Positions 37,441 to 48,900 of a stretch of 64,000 nucleotides of DNA are shown here, in pieces. A program made the translations under genes and the position numbers. Source of the stretch: Lytechinus pictus (lineage: Eukaryota; Echinodermata; Echinoidea; Temnopleuroida; Toxopneustidae); the NCBI RefSeq assembly GCF_037042905.1, contig NC_087258.1:8224501-8288500 (forward strand). Direction: 5' to 3'. Under the pieces are notes generated by a model. It saw only the letters and a list, made by a program, of their open reading frames with translations. It made no database searches and had not been told where the DNA came from. Numbering within the stretch: the stretch's first letter is position 1; every line of letters begins with the position of its first letter.

Positions 37441-38944
37441 TCACTGTACTGTCGCTGAAAATGTTGGCATTTAGTTTTAGAATAATTGTAGACCGTATCT
37501 GGTCATACATAGGTAATCCGCCATAACTGATAATACACGATACGTTGAATTCTGTTGACACGTCTGTTTTCGCTTGACCATTGACATGGTTGACGAAATA
37601 TTAACGAGAGATGTGTATATTTATTGAAGTTAGATATAGCACTATGAAACTAACGTTAGCATGAAGGACAGGCGGCCAAGTCAGGCTGCATTCACACCTA
37701 CGAAATTCACAGTCATTACAATGAAATATCCATTAATATACCAGCAATACAATGGACAAAGGGGGGACCTTAAATGGCAAGACGAGATAACTCAATAGTC
37801 CTTATTTGGGTTAAGAACTCATGCATGGTATATAGAAAATGCTATTGTAATGTAAAGCTGCCACGTCCCTCGAAAATGCTATTGTAATGTAAAGCTGCCA
37901 CGTCCCTTGACTCCGAGGGACGTGGCAGCTTTACATTACCATGCATGGGACGTACAGTTTGGCTATTCACAGATAACCTTGGGGTTGGCTGGTCACATTA
38001 TGTCAAATAAATCTAAAAGTAAATTGTTGTACTCAAAATGTTAAAAAAATTCGTTCGCTCGCATTATTTTTTTAAAACTTAGTTGTTACATCCACCATAA
38101 TTTGGCACCCTCAACCCAAAAAGGACTGGGGGCCATGAAGCCCCCCCCCCCGACGCTTCGCGCGATATTTCCGAAACGCAAAAAGATAGCGCCGCAAAAT
38201 TTTATGACTTTTTTCTTTGAAGTCTCGCGCAATTTTTAAGACTAAATTCGCAAAATATGGGTATACCACCGCGACGAAATGAGAAAAAAAAAATGAAGTG
38301 AAATAGGGTGTTAAATATGCAAATAATATTTTTCATTAATAAATTTGCATATTTTATTCAAAATGATTAAAAGATTTTTTTTTCAGATTTTTTTTATACT
38401 AGCTTGTAGTTTATGTTTTAAAGAATATGCGTGCCACATTTCGGCAAGATCGCGTGAACGGCGGCCGAGATCAGAAGAGGGCCATCATGCCCCCCCCCCC
38501 CCCCCCCCAGTCCTCACATCTCAAATAGCTCAGTCCTTTTAGGGTTAAAACTGTTTTCTCGTTACGCCGGTTCTATGACATATGCTCCAGCGAGAATTGC
38601 TCCGCTTATTTCACTACCAACAAATTATCATTATTACACTTAAAATAACAAGATGTCATATTATTAATTACAATCAATAATAAATGAAGCATGACATTAA
38701 AATATCGGATTTTCGCTGATGTGCATGTTGCATGTTAGTGTTTTTTCAACCCACGATCGACACTAATTTTTCGAGTTCGGTCGTCAATTTTTCTTGCAGA
38801 ATTTTGGATTTACAATGAAACCTTAGGAAACTTCTGTCAAATTAAAGGAAGTGGAAATAATAGAGGAATAAACTGAATATATGTGGAGGCAAGCACACAG
38901 TACAGCAGGGGAAGACCTGTTTCAATGTCCCTTTGTTATATTAA

Positions 38945-38996
<52 letters not shown>

Positions 38997-39018
38997 AAAT
39001 GATCTCCTCATTATAAGT
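37441..39018. other. Upstream flank of the MCT gene; no further gene seen
   Basis: Should include the MCT promoter and 5' UTR, but no core promoter motif can be assigned. It also holds a hairpin repeat at 37820-37950, a block with GCGCGAGAC and G/C tracts at 38040-38540, and (AT)n at 38949-38993. Confidence 0.4.
37820..37950. repeat. Tandem plus inverted repeat cluster
   Basis: A 37-bp unit (GAAAATGCTATTGTAATG then TAAAGCTGCCACGTCCCT) occurs at 37834-37870 and 37872-37908. Its last ~24 bp recur inverted at 37915-37938. CATGCATGGTA and TACCATGCATG bracket the whole block, so it can fold into a hairpin. Confidence 0.85.
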
Positions 39019-39077
39019 AGGTTCAAACAAAGAAAAGTATAAAAACTCCGTGGACAGTAATATTTTAATATACTACT

Positions 39078-40508
39078 GGGGCGGTATTCTGAAAACCGTG
39101 TTAGTGCAAAAAACGGTGTTAGCTAACACGATTGGTATTCTGAAAATCGTGTTAGCACGAAAAACACGTGGCCCAAGTGGTAACACCGCGCAGGTCATGA
39201 AAAAAGCAGTGCGCAACGCGCAAACTCCATATGCGGTGTTAAGGAGGAAGATAACACGAAATTTGGTATTCTGAAAATGGTGTTAGCTAAAATTTTGTTC
39301 AAAGATAACACGAACATTTAACACAGCGTTAAGGAGAGGTTAAGTTGAGGCTGACGATGGCTGCAATTTTTCTAGCAGACGCAAACGTCAACAAGAACAT
39401 ATACGGGCATATAGCTATCGCCTTTCAGAATTTACTGTAATTTTCTTTCATTTTCCAGCTTTATTTTCCATCTACCTTTCTCTGTACTGACAGTGATTAA
39501 AGTTCAACAACAATTTCTTTGGAATTGTGAAATACACTTTAAGTGCATCTTTAACTTAGGTTAATTCAAATTATTACCATATGCTCATGTGTTATTTATT
39601 TGGTTCCTTTTTGCCAAAATATAAAAAAAGACCAAATTAGAGGAAGAAAATTAAAAACGTCTTTAAAAAAGTACAAACAGAAATTAAAAAGAAAAAATAT
39701 TAGCGATCGATTGGGGAACTCTTCTGCAATATTCATAATTTTTTAAACCCTTTCCAATGATTACAATTTTTTAGACTCTCAATGCTCCTAGGTTATCCTA
39801 AATTCATCTTTCCCGCCAGTCAATCTATTTGCTTCAGATGTGAGGGGAGGTACGTCGGGCAAAAGTGAAAAAAATAGGCTCCTATATTTTTTTTTGGCTG
39901 ATCGCTATACATCAAATTTTGATAAAGAAAAAATATACAATTTTGTATGTTTGATATTTCTATGTCAGGTTTATTTTTTCTTAAAGTGCTTTCATACTTG
40001 TCAAAATTTGCATTGCATATTTATTTTTTCAAGTTCTCAAAATTATTGGGGGCATGTATAAATTATACTTGCCCCCATATTTTAGGGGCGATCGTCCCCT
40101 GCCCGCTCCACACTCGATCGAGGCCTGTGTCTCCTGTCATAATTTCGTATCCATGCTGTCTGAAATAATCCATTCTTAATTGTCACAATCACCCCTCCCA
40201 ACGTTTCTTTCTAGCTCTAAATTTTATTTAGCTCTATGCGCTTACAAAATAATGTCACAATGCAGGCTTCGTGTAACCGAGCGCGCACTCCCCTTTCCCC
40301 TGAAAATTTTGTGCGATTTGTTTCTTTAACAGCGCATTTGATTGGATTAAATAGATGCAGAGTGGGAGGAGCCGAAGATAACACGAAATGAGATAACACG
40401 CAGATAACACGACAATACCGATTTGGGGGTATGTTAGGGGCGTGTTAAATCAGAGAGATAACACGATATTTAACACCAAAGTTAACACGATTTTCAGAAT
40501 ACCGCCCC
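39078..40508. mobile_element. GGGGCGGTATTCTG element (nested, level 2)
   Basis: GGGGCGGTATTCTGAAAA at 39078 pairs with TTTTCAGAATACCGCCCC ending at 40508; next to both ends are TAACACGAT-type repeats in inverted arrangement. A segment near 40040-40130 has hAT-like GGGGCGATCGTCCCC DNA, perhaps a further insertion. No transposase frame. Confidence 0.7.
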
Positions 40509-41331
40509 TAGCCTGTCTTCTTTCGTTTCCCCTTTATGACGTATCCTTTTCGTCATCCTTTGTGCGCTTTTGCTCACTGTTTTGGATACGCGCATCTTTA
40601 TTACCGTGTTTACACTTAATCGGCTTTTGAATCGGCTAGCGGTTCTGAACCGCGAGCCGATGCAGCATCGGCTTTTTCATAGCGTGTAAACGCGAGTAAC
40701 TTGCATCGGTTCGCGGTTCAGAACCGGCAATTTGCACCACCAAAGTAGTAGGTTTAGAACCGCGAGCCGATGCAGAATCGGCTTTTTTACTACGTGTAAA
40801 CAGAAAGCCGATTCTGCATCGGCAATTTGTGCGCATTTCATTTACTTTACCATTGTGACGTAATTGTAAGCGCACTGATCCAGCGTTGTCTTTATTATGA
40901 CGTATATTGTTGGTGTGCGTATCATTTCAGGTTTTTGCATCGGCTCGCGGTTCTGAATAGTTCAGATTCTGAACAATTTTATTTAAGAGCAAAAAACTTT
41001 TTTCCTCGCCCGTACAATTCGGGATCACGCCATCTCTCGGCCTGGCAGCGGTTGGGGGATTGCTCTTAAAGGACAAGTCCACCCCAACAAAAAGCTGATT
41101 TGAATAGAAAGAGAAAAATCAAACAAGCATAACACTGAAAATTTCATCAAAATCGGATGTAAAATAAGAAAGTTATGACATTTTAAAGTTTCGCTTCATT
41201 TCACAAAACAGTTAAATGCACACCCTGTTCGGTATGCAAATGAGGGAACCGATGACATCACCCACTCACTATTTCTTTTGTATTTTATTATATGAAATAT
41301 GAAATATTTTGATTTTCTCGTCACTGTCATG

Positions 41332-43150
41332 CACTGGCGTAAATCCGTGTTGAGGGGTGGGGGGGATGACTGAAATATTTTGGCTTTTTTTTTTTTATCA
41401 TGTTTTTAGATATGCAAGGAATTGTAATTGATATGTCCACAGTGGCATACCGTGGGTCACGGCATTGTGGGGGCACCAGCAAAATTTTCGAATCACTGAG
41501 TGAGCGCGCGAAGCGCGCTCGGTTGCTAGTTATTCTGACCTAATAGAGACATTTTAAGGACAATATCATTGAACGGATATGTATCTCACCCGGGGGGGCC
41601 ACTTCCATTGACGAGTGGATACCATGCGCGACCATGGGGTCTCGAAAAGCACCCTAAACACGTATTTTCCATATTCTGAAACTGATCAAATAATGCGAGC
41701 GCGAAGCGCGAGCTGAATTTTTTATATTCACACCTAAGAAGGGACATTATAATCAAATTTGTGTAATCATGATAGGTACCTGTCTCGCTAAACAATGCGA
41801 GCGCGAAGCGCGAGCTGAAATTTTCGTATATTTTGACCCCAAACAGCGAGATTTTAAGGAATATATTTTAGGAATCCATTAAGAGTATGCATATCTCACC
41901 ATAGTCATCTAATGCAAGTGCCAAGCGCTTGCTGATTTTATTAGAATTACATCTGAACACATGAAACACTTTTTGTACTCATTGCAATCATGATTATCAT
42001 ACGCATCTCACTAATCAAATATTGCGAGCGTGAAGCGCGAGCTGAAAATTTAGATAATTTAGATAATTAAGACCTGAAGTGGGGCATTCTAAGGTTTCTT
42101 TGTAGGAATTAACTAGGACCATACGTATTTCATTAACCAAATGATGCGAGCGCGAAGCGCGAGCTGAAAATTTTTGATATTCAGATCAGAAGAAGGGACA
42201 TTTCAAGGACTGATTTTAGAAATTCATGAAGAGCAGACTTATCTCACCAATCCACTAATGCGAACGTAATCACGGACAGGAAATGTTTCATATATAAGAA
42301 GACCTTAACATGGGGCAATCAATTTTTGAGTCATGAAAAAGAAGCATATGTCACTACATAAAACAATGATAACTCAAGTGCTAGGAAATATATTTTGTTT
42401 ATATTGACTTGAAAACGGGATGTTTCAGTACAACAGGATTATATATCTCGTTAGCAGACAATGCGAGCACCAGGAACTATGAAGACGTAGGCCCTGGGCA
42501 AATTATGTTTCATGAAGTTATGATAAAAATATTTCTTATGTAATGTAACATAACATAATTATAATACAACATTATAATGAATAATATTTTCTTCTTTCCC
42601 ACTACGTTTCTCTTCCTTTCTCCCTCTTTTCTATTTTTCCCCATTTCCCCGTTTTTGTTTTGGTCAGCCGATGGGGGGGGGGAGCATGTGCCCCCCATGC
42701 CCCCCCCCCCCCGTAGTTACGCCACTGTATGTCCATATGGCAAATACCCCTCCAATATTATTATCTTTTTACCCCATGATGGTTTAATTATTTATTAGAG
42801 ATTACATTGAAAAAAAAATTGACATTCCATCTTAATCCCCTCCCAAAGACCCCAACATTGATGAATTGGAAGAAACAGGGATTTCTCTTCAATGTTATAA
42901 TAAGGACATAAGTATTTCGTTTGGAAATGGTGAACTGGCTCTTTATTTGCATTTTATGATTCAATAATATTGTTTTATTTGTTAAGCGGTATTTTAGGAA
43001 GAATTTTCACCAATAAAACAATTATCTCTTGTGATTTTTTTTTTATTTCTTTCGTAAAAAGTGGGGGGGATGTTTGTACAGGCCATCCCCCCCTCCTCGA
43101 AAAGTGGGGGGGATATATCCCCCCCATCCCCCCCGGGATTTACGCCAGTG
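41332..43150. mobile_element. hAT-like element, TSD CTGTCATG (nested, level 4)
   Basis: Termini CACTGGCGTAAATCC at 41332 and GGATTTACGCCAGTG at 43150, flanked by CTGTCATG at 41324-41331 and 43151-43158. The interior is largely occupied by another hAT copy (41440-42727). Non-autonomous. Confidence 0.9.
41440..42727. mobile_element. hAT-like element, TSD TATGTCCA (nested, level 5)
   Basis: Termini CAGTGGCATACCGTGGG at 41440 and GTAGTTACGCCACTG at 42727, flanked by TATGTCCA at 41432-41439 and 42728-42735. Its interior is closely related to the copies at 9665-11384 and 51082-52081, with several GCGAGCGCGAAGCGCGAGC units. Confidence 0.9.
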
Positions 43151-43753
43151 CTGTCATGTGAAACAAAGTTTAGTTCCTCCCTGAATACATGGAATTCCAT
43201 TATTTTAACATTTTGTGGTTCAAGCAAGGGGGTCCTAATTGTCAAATTCATAAAAATTGAAATATTGTATAATTCAAACAATAAAAAACAAAAGAAATAG
43301 TGAGTGAGTGACATCATCGACTCTCTCATTTGGATGTAACTGGCTCGTTCATATAACTATTTTGTTAAAAATAAGCGAAACTTTAAAATGTCATAACTTG
43401 ATTATTTTACATCCGATTTTGATGAAGTTTTCAGCGTTATTCATGTTTGATTTTTCTCTTTTTATTCAAATCAGCTTTTTGTTGGGGTGGACTTGTCCTT
43501 TAAATAAAATCGTTCAGAATCTGAACTAGGTTCTGAACCGCGAGCTGTAACAACGTGTAAACGCAAACCAAAAGCCGATGCAGAATCGGCTTTTGGGTCT
43601 GAACCAAAAGCCGATCAAGTGTAAACACGGTATATGATGCATTATTTTGACGCAATCCAATAAATTTGTCATAACTTGACAAAGCCCTATGGGCGAAAAT
43701 TCGTTAAAATATTACTGTCCACGGAGTTTTTATACTTTTCTTTGTTTGAACCT

Positions 43754-44335
43754 ATATATATACATATATATATTTATATTTGATTTTCTTTTTATTTTTA
43801 GTGGGGGTGCATATGAAACTCTTGCCGTATTGGGTGGGCCCAAGTTCCAATCACTATACCCTCTCATAAACCTAACATTAAAACCTATTGCAACCCTAAC
43901 CCTATAGGCCTAACTTAGACGAAATAAAGCAGGGAACAAATTTAGATTCAAATTCAATTCGGTTTTATTAAAATATATTCATCAAAAGGTCCGAAGACTA
44001 ACAATGTGAGTTCACAAACAAATTTCAAAAGCATAATATATATATATTATGCTTTTTAAATTTAAATATATATAATACATGTTCCATTTAAACAAATAAA
44101 TATAAAACATGTTCCATAATGCAATAACCTTGTAAAAAAAAGTAAATAAAAAGTGCAGGTGTGTATAATGAAACAGACTGAATTTAAAAAAATAACCGAG
44201 GACATAAAAACCCCACTGGCGTATATATTACAAAGTCAAAGTAGAAAATGCATAATCATTTTTAAAAAGCATATTGCACATGTACATATACAGTAGTAGT
44301 GTAGTACATAACATTATAGGCTTATAAGAGAGTCA

Positions 44336-44372
<37 letters not shown>

Positions 44373-45979
44373 GATTCAGTAGAATAGGCAAGCAGGTGAG
44401 GAGCAAGAAAGAGGAGCAAGCAGGGCAAGAAAAAGTATGAGAAAAGAGATGGAGACGGACCAAGGATAAAAGAAAGAAGAAATGAAGGGAAAGGGGAAAA
44501 GAAATAGGTCGATATAAAAGTACATGTAGCAGATGTCGTGTCACCCGATAGGCCAATGTCCCTCACACTGTCACACACAATAGTCAATACATGTATCTGG
44601 GCTCCGTAACACAAGGTTTGCGATTAATAGTAAAAATAATAATAGTAATAATAATAATAGAGTAATAATAGCAGGGCCCGCTGGGAGAAAATTTTTCAGA
44701 ACTGAAGTGGCTACCGTGGGTAAATATAGAGTTATCATTGTTATTATTATTATTACTATTATTATTATTATTATTAATATTATTATTATTGTTATTATCA
44801 TTATTATTATTATTATTATTATTATTGTTATCATTATTAATATTATTATTATTATTATTATGAAAGAACACATCTGGAGGGCGTTTCATGAAAGGACTTG
44901 TCGGACGTTTTATCCGACAAGTCCCATTTTATCCGATAGTTACCAAAGTAACAGTACCTCTCAGCCAATCAACATCAGAGAAAGATGTCAGATCTGACAA
45001 CTTGTCGGATGAAAATGTTGATGAAACACTCCCCTGATTGGACCCTGGTCAAACTTAATGCGCGCGTAACATTGATATTGAGCGATTGATCGCTTATCTT
45101 TGTGTTATGGAGCACCAAATGTTTCTTCACGTGATGCGCGCGTTCACTAAACAACTTGAAGACATTATTACAATAAAACATATAGAGTAATCAGTGGCAA
45201 TAAAAGACAAATCATTCAACTGAACCATTTTATATGGTCTATCCCATGATCACGATGGCTGTTGTTTTAACGGAACTGGTTGTTTGTCTGGACAATAGTA
45301 ATTTCAGGAACGTTTATATTTTACCAATCGACCTGAAAGAAATATCAGGCAATTTTACGGCAGCAGAAATATTCACTATTTTTATTAGTATTATTATAAT
45401 CGTTATTACTATTATTATTGTTGTTGTTATTATTATCATGACTCTCATTATTTTTATCATTATCATTATTATCATTGTTATTCATTTATCTATTTTCTCT
45501 TTATTTATCTATTTATTATTTTCTTTTCATTTATTTTTTTTATGCACGGATATCGAGAAAATCCAGAGCAAAGGGCGATGTTTTCATCAATTCAATTGTC
45601 CGGACATCAACCCTATACTAAGGGTTTATTTCCTATAATTATATAATCAGTCAATATCTGTTGGAAAGCTAAGCCAAGACACCCCTCCCCTTTTGTCCAC
45701 CCTCCATCGCCCCATCCGGATTGATTTACCGTGTACCTGAGGCGGGGACAGAACATTTTTTAGCTTGTCATTGTACAAACAGCTTAAGTAAATTAAAGTA
45801 TGACGAATCTGACCCCGTACTGAGTGAAAAAAAAAAAATCGAGCGATGAGTCTGAAGGACCTCTGAGCCGGGCAAAGTTCACATATATCTAACCATGCTA
45901 ACGGTAATTTCAGAACTGTGCGATTGCTAACTAAAATCTCCTGCTTCACACTCGAACCAAAGTTCGATTCACCGGCATC
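43754..45979. other. Interval before the second lactamase gene; repeats only
   Basis: Holds (GA)n at 44336-44370, ATT/AAT arrays at ~44630-44865 and ATT-type arrays at 45370-45480, and a MITE at 44877-45034. No exon found. The last few hundred bases should contain the promoter of the plus-strand lactamase gene, but no core motif is clear. Confidence 0.45.
44877..45034. mobile_element. GGGCGTTTCAT MITE, copy 2
   Basis: Ends GGAGGGCGTTTCATGAAA and GATGAAACACTCCCC; internal GACTTGTCGG and CCGACAAGTC pairs and the AGCCAATCA core are shared with the copies at 18075-18227 and 49918-50008. Confidence 0.75.
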
Positions 45980-48900
45980 ATGTCTTTGCTTCGTACTGCC
46001 ATCTTGGTTGCTGTTACAGCATGTCTTATTGCCTACCTACCAGGGTACTTCAAGAAGCCACCACCGATAGTCGTCCACGGCAAGGTAGCAAAGGGGTTCG
46101 AACCAGTTCTCCAGCAGTTCAGGTATCAGCATAATCCTTTTGAACAAGTAATGATATAGTCTGATGTGTGGCCAGAAATTTTGATAAAGAATAGGATAGA
46201 GGGAGTACATGCCCCGGGTATATTTCCTACTATTACTCTCTTATACCCAACTTTAATTTACGGAACTTACCATCAAGTATGTACATTACCATAGTGCTTA
46301 TTGCATAAAACATAGATTTTTCTTTTAACCGTTTAATTTCTGCATTGTAACACCTGGTAATTAAGTGACAGATTCGCATATCTTATCCACCTTTTCCATT
46401 TGTTTATTACGTTGACCATTCACGTACCGAAAGCATGGCAATGACACACTTTCAATCCTGTATCATGGAGTCAGCTTATACATATGCAGGATAAACCCTG
46501 TGCCAAACTTGACTTATAGAAACACGTGTGGGTGGACATTGGAAAATTGTCTAAAAGACATCCAATCAATTATTGTAAATATCTATTTCGTATTGCAAAT
46601 TTGATGATAATACAATTTTTATGTATTGTATTATTCAATTCGTGGGTATGCTTAGCGTGGGGACAGCTGCCCCTACTCCATCATTTTTTTTTGTTACATT
46701 GTTTACAGAAAATTTTCACAAATTTCACCAAAAGTGTGCACGGAATCCTTCAATTTGACTTAAGAAAATATGAAAGCTCCCCGATGAAAAGCCCGATCGA
46801 TTCGCTCCCTCGCTAACTAGTTCCTTCGGGGGGATGCGTCTTCCCCTCTTTTTTCTGGCACTTATCACGCTCATGACGGAGGAAGTGGTAATACAGGGTA
46901 TAGAGAGGAAAGAACCATGAGAACGGCAGTGTCGTTTTAGTTGTGTTCTGTGTAAGAGTATGTTGTTATGTAGATCATGTTTGATTAAGGGAAGACCTCA
47001 AACTGTGCTACTGAAATGTACTGTACATTTATATCGTGATTAATATGTTGAAAATTATCGTTCCCAGCATTTCATCGTTTAATCAGAGATAAACATGAGG
47101 TGAACTAAACTAACAAAATAAATTGGATGTACAGCTTCATAATTCATAACTAAGGGATTCAGTATCCTTTTTTTTAAAACATCATTAGAAAGAACTTTGA
47201 AAGTGGCACAGATACCCGTTATGGAGGATCAGCACTGGCCGTTTATCATAAAGGCAAGAAGATCATTGATGTCTGGGGAGGATTCGCCGATGTAGAGAGT
47301 AATGTAGAATGGCGGGAAGACACGATGACTGTCGTTTTCTCTGCGACAAAAGGTTAGATACAGAAGGTTGTTTTTGTACATGTAAAACCGAAAGCAATGA
47401 TCATGTGTGTTTGTTGTCTCAAATCTTTCTGTCATAAGTCCAACATTCCTTCACCCTATAGAAGCCAAAATCAAGGCTGGCATCTTCCATTAAAACTAAA
47501 CAAGATATTCCAGTTAACTGTCGGTCTTGTTGCGTGGCCCTAGGAACGACTTTTTTTTTTTACTGGGGGTGCTGATGTAAATTTGAAAAGCAAAAAAAAA
47601 GGGGGGGGGGTTCACTACAAAATGGAGGTCAAATTGGTCCAGAGATATTTGAAAAGCCAAAATTAAACAAACAAAAAAGTTTCACTAAAAATGAAGGCCA
47701 TTTATTTACATTTTTGCTTTTTTACACTCCTTCCAAAATACCTAGGGCTGCTTCCCAGGTCCATGTCTTGTTGGTTCTCAAACCAATGCTCTAAGTTAAA
47801 AGAACAGAGCCTCATTTTATTACATTTGTATAGCTTGTTTAGGGCCTGGGCAATATGTTGACATCTTTTTTATCCTCAGGAAAACTCTTTGCGTCCCTTT
47901 GTGTACATGAAATAAATGTAGTAGTCTTCAGACAGGAATTGGAGTTTGACCTTTGTTCCGTTTGCTCTTTACACGTGTCAATAGATCATGAAGATTGGCA
48001 CAGTATAGTCCATTCAGTTCATGTGTTGTGATCGATTGAAATTGTTTTCAAAATCTACGGTGCGTGCACGTAAATCTTCTTTTATCCGTCAGCCGCCTTC
48101 AGAAATAATAAAGAAATACTATTGACCATTCAACAATGACTGGCATTTTTTCTTTGAAGCCAAACAAAGAACACACACAATAACCTTAAGTGCCTTCAAT
48201 ACAGCCCGTTTGAAGGACCTTTTGAACGCCATTGGTTGATTTGAAAGAAAAAAACTCAATTCGTTATTATGAAATATCTTTCGTGTTAAACATACTCATG
48301 CATAATACTATATCATATATTACAATAATATAATTAGAAGATTTGATTGAAATATCACTATGACTATGTATATGCTGCTGATGGTTGATTATAAAGATAA
48401 AGACGATGGCGATAAAGATGGTGACGATGATGATAATAATGGAGACTATGGCGATGATGATGATAACGATTAAAAATGATGTTCATGAAAATGTTGTTTA
48501 TAATTGTAGGTATTGCTTCAATTTGCATCGCCATGTTGGTTGACAGGGGTTTATTAGATTATGATAAACCTGTATCAGAATACTGGCCAGAGTTTGCACA
48601 GAAGGGAAAAGGAAAGGTCACCGTCCGACAACTCATGGAACATAGGGTCAGTTCTAGATAAATAATTTTCTTCTTTCCTTTTTACCATTATCACGTATTC
48701 GACATTAACATTCAGGATAGCTCTCGGGTTTGTGACCTACTCAATCTTGCCATGCAACAAAGGCTAACAAGAGGAGTGTTTTTTATCATGCCGCAGACAT
48801 TATAGACAAAAGATAGCAGTGATTCCTGATATTGGGCCACTTTTCCTCAGCGTCTCGCCAAAGACTAATCACTATAATAAGGAGCATATGAAGTTTCCTT

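Larger units (their letters stand above)
41066..43503. mobile_element. TTAA-flanked MITE, GGACAAG family, copy 3 (nested, level 3)
   Basis: TTAAAGGACAAGTCCACCCC at 41066 and its complement ending TTAA at 43503. Joining the outer flanks through a single TTAA gives a sequence whose reverse complement is present intact at ~40964-40993 in the host element. This shows both the target site and that the element arrived later. Its own body is interrupted by 41332-43150. Confidence 0.88.
40604..43630. mobile_element. TA-flanked CCGTGTTTACACTT element (nested, level 2)
   Basis: CCGTGTTTACACTTAATCGG at 40604 pairs with CAAGTGTAAACACGG ending at 43630, with TA on both outer sides. Subterminal repeats alternate AACCGCGAGCCGATGC and GCATCGGCTTTT in both orientations. 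A TTAA MITE has inserted into it at 41066. Confidence 0.8.
39019..43753. mobile_element. Outermost foldback element of a five-level nested stack
   Basis: The 50 bp at 39019-39068 (beginning AGGTTCAAACAAAG) are the exact reverse complement of 43704-43753. Flanking DNA is AT-dinucleotide repeat on both sides, so no target duplication can be read. All elements listed between 39078 and 43630 lie inside. Confidence 0.8.

Noticed and set aside
44571-44997. Ile/Asn-rich open frames
   Set aside because: Again translation of ATT/AAT repeats; no domain or codon bias.
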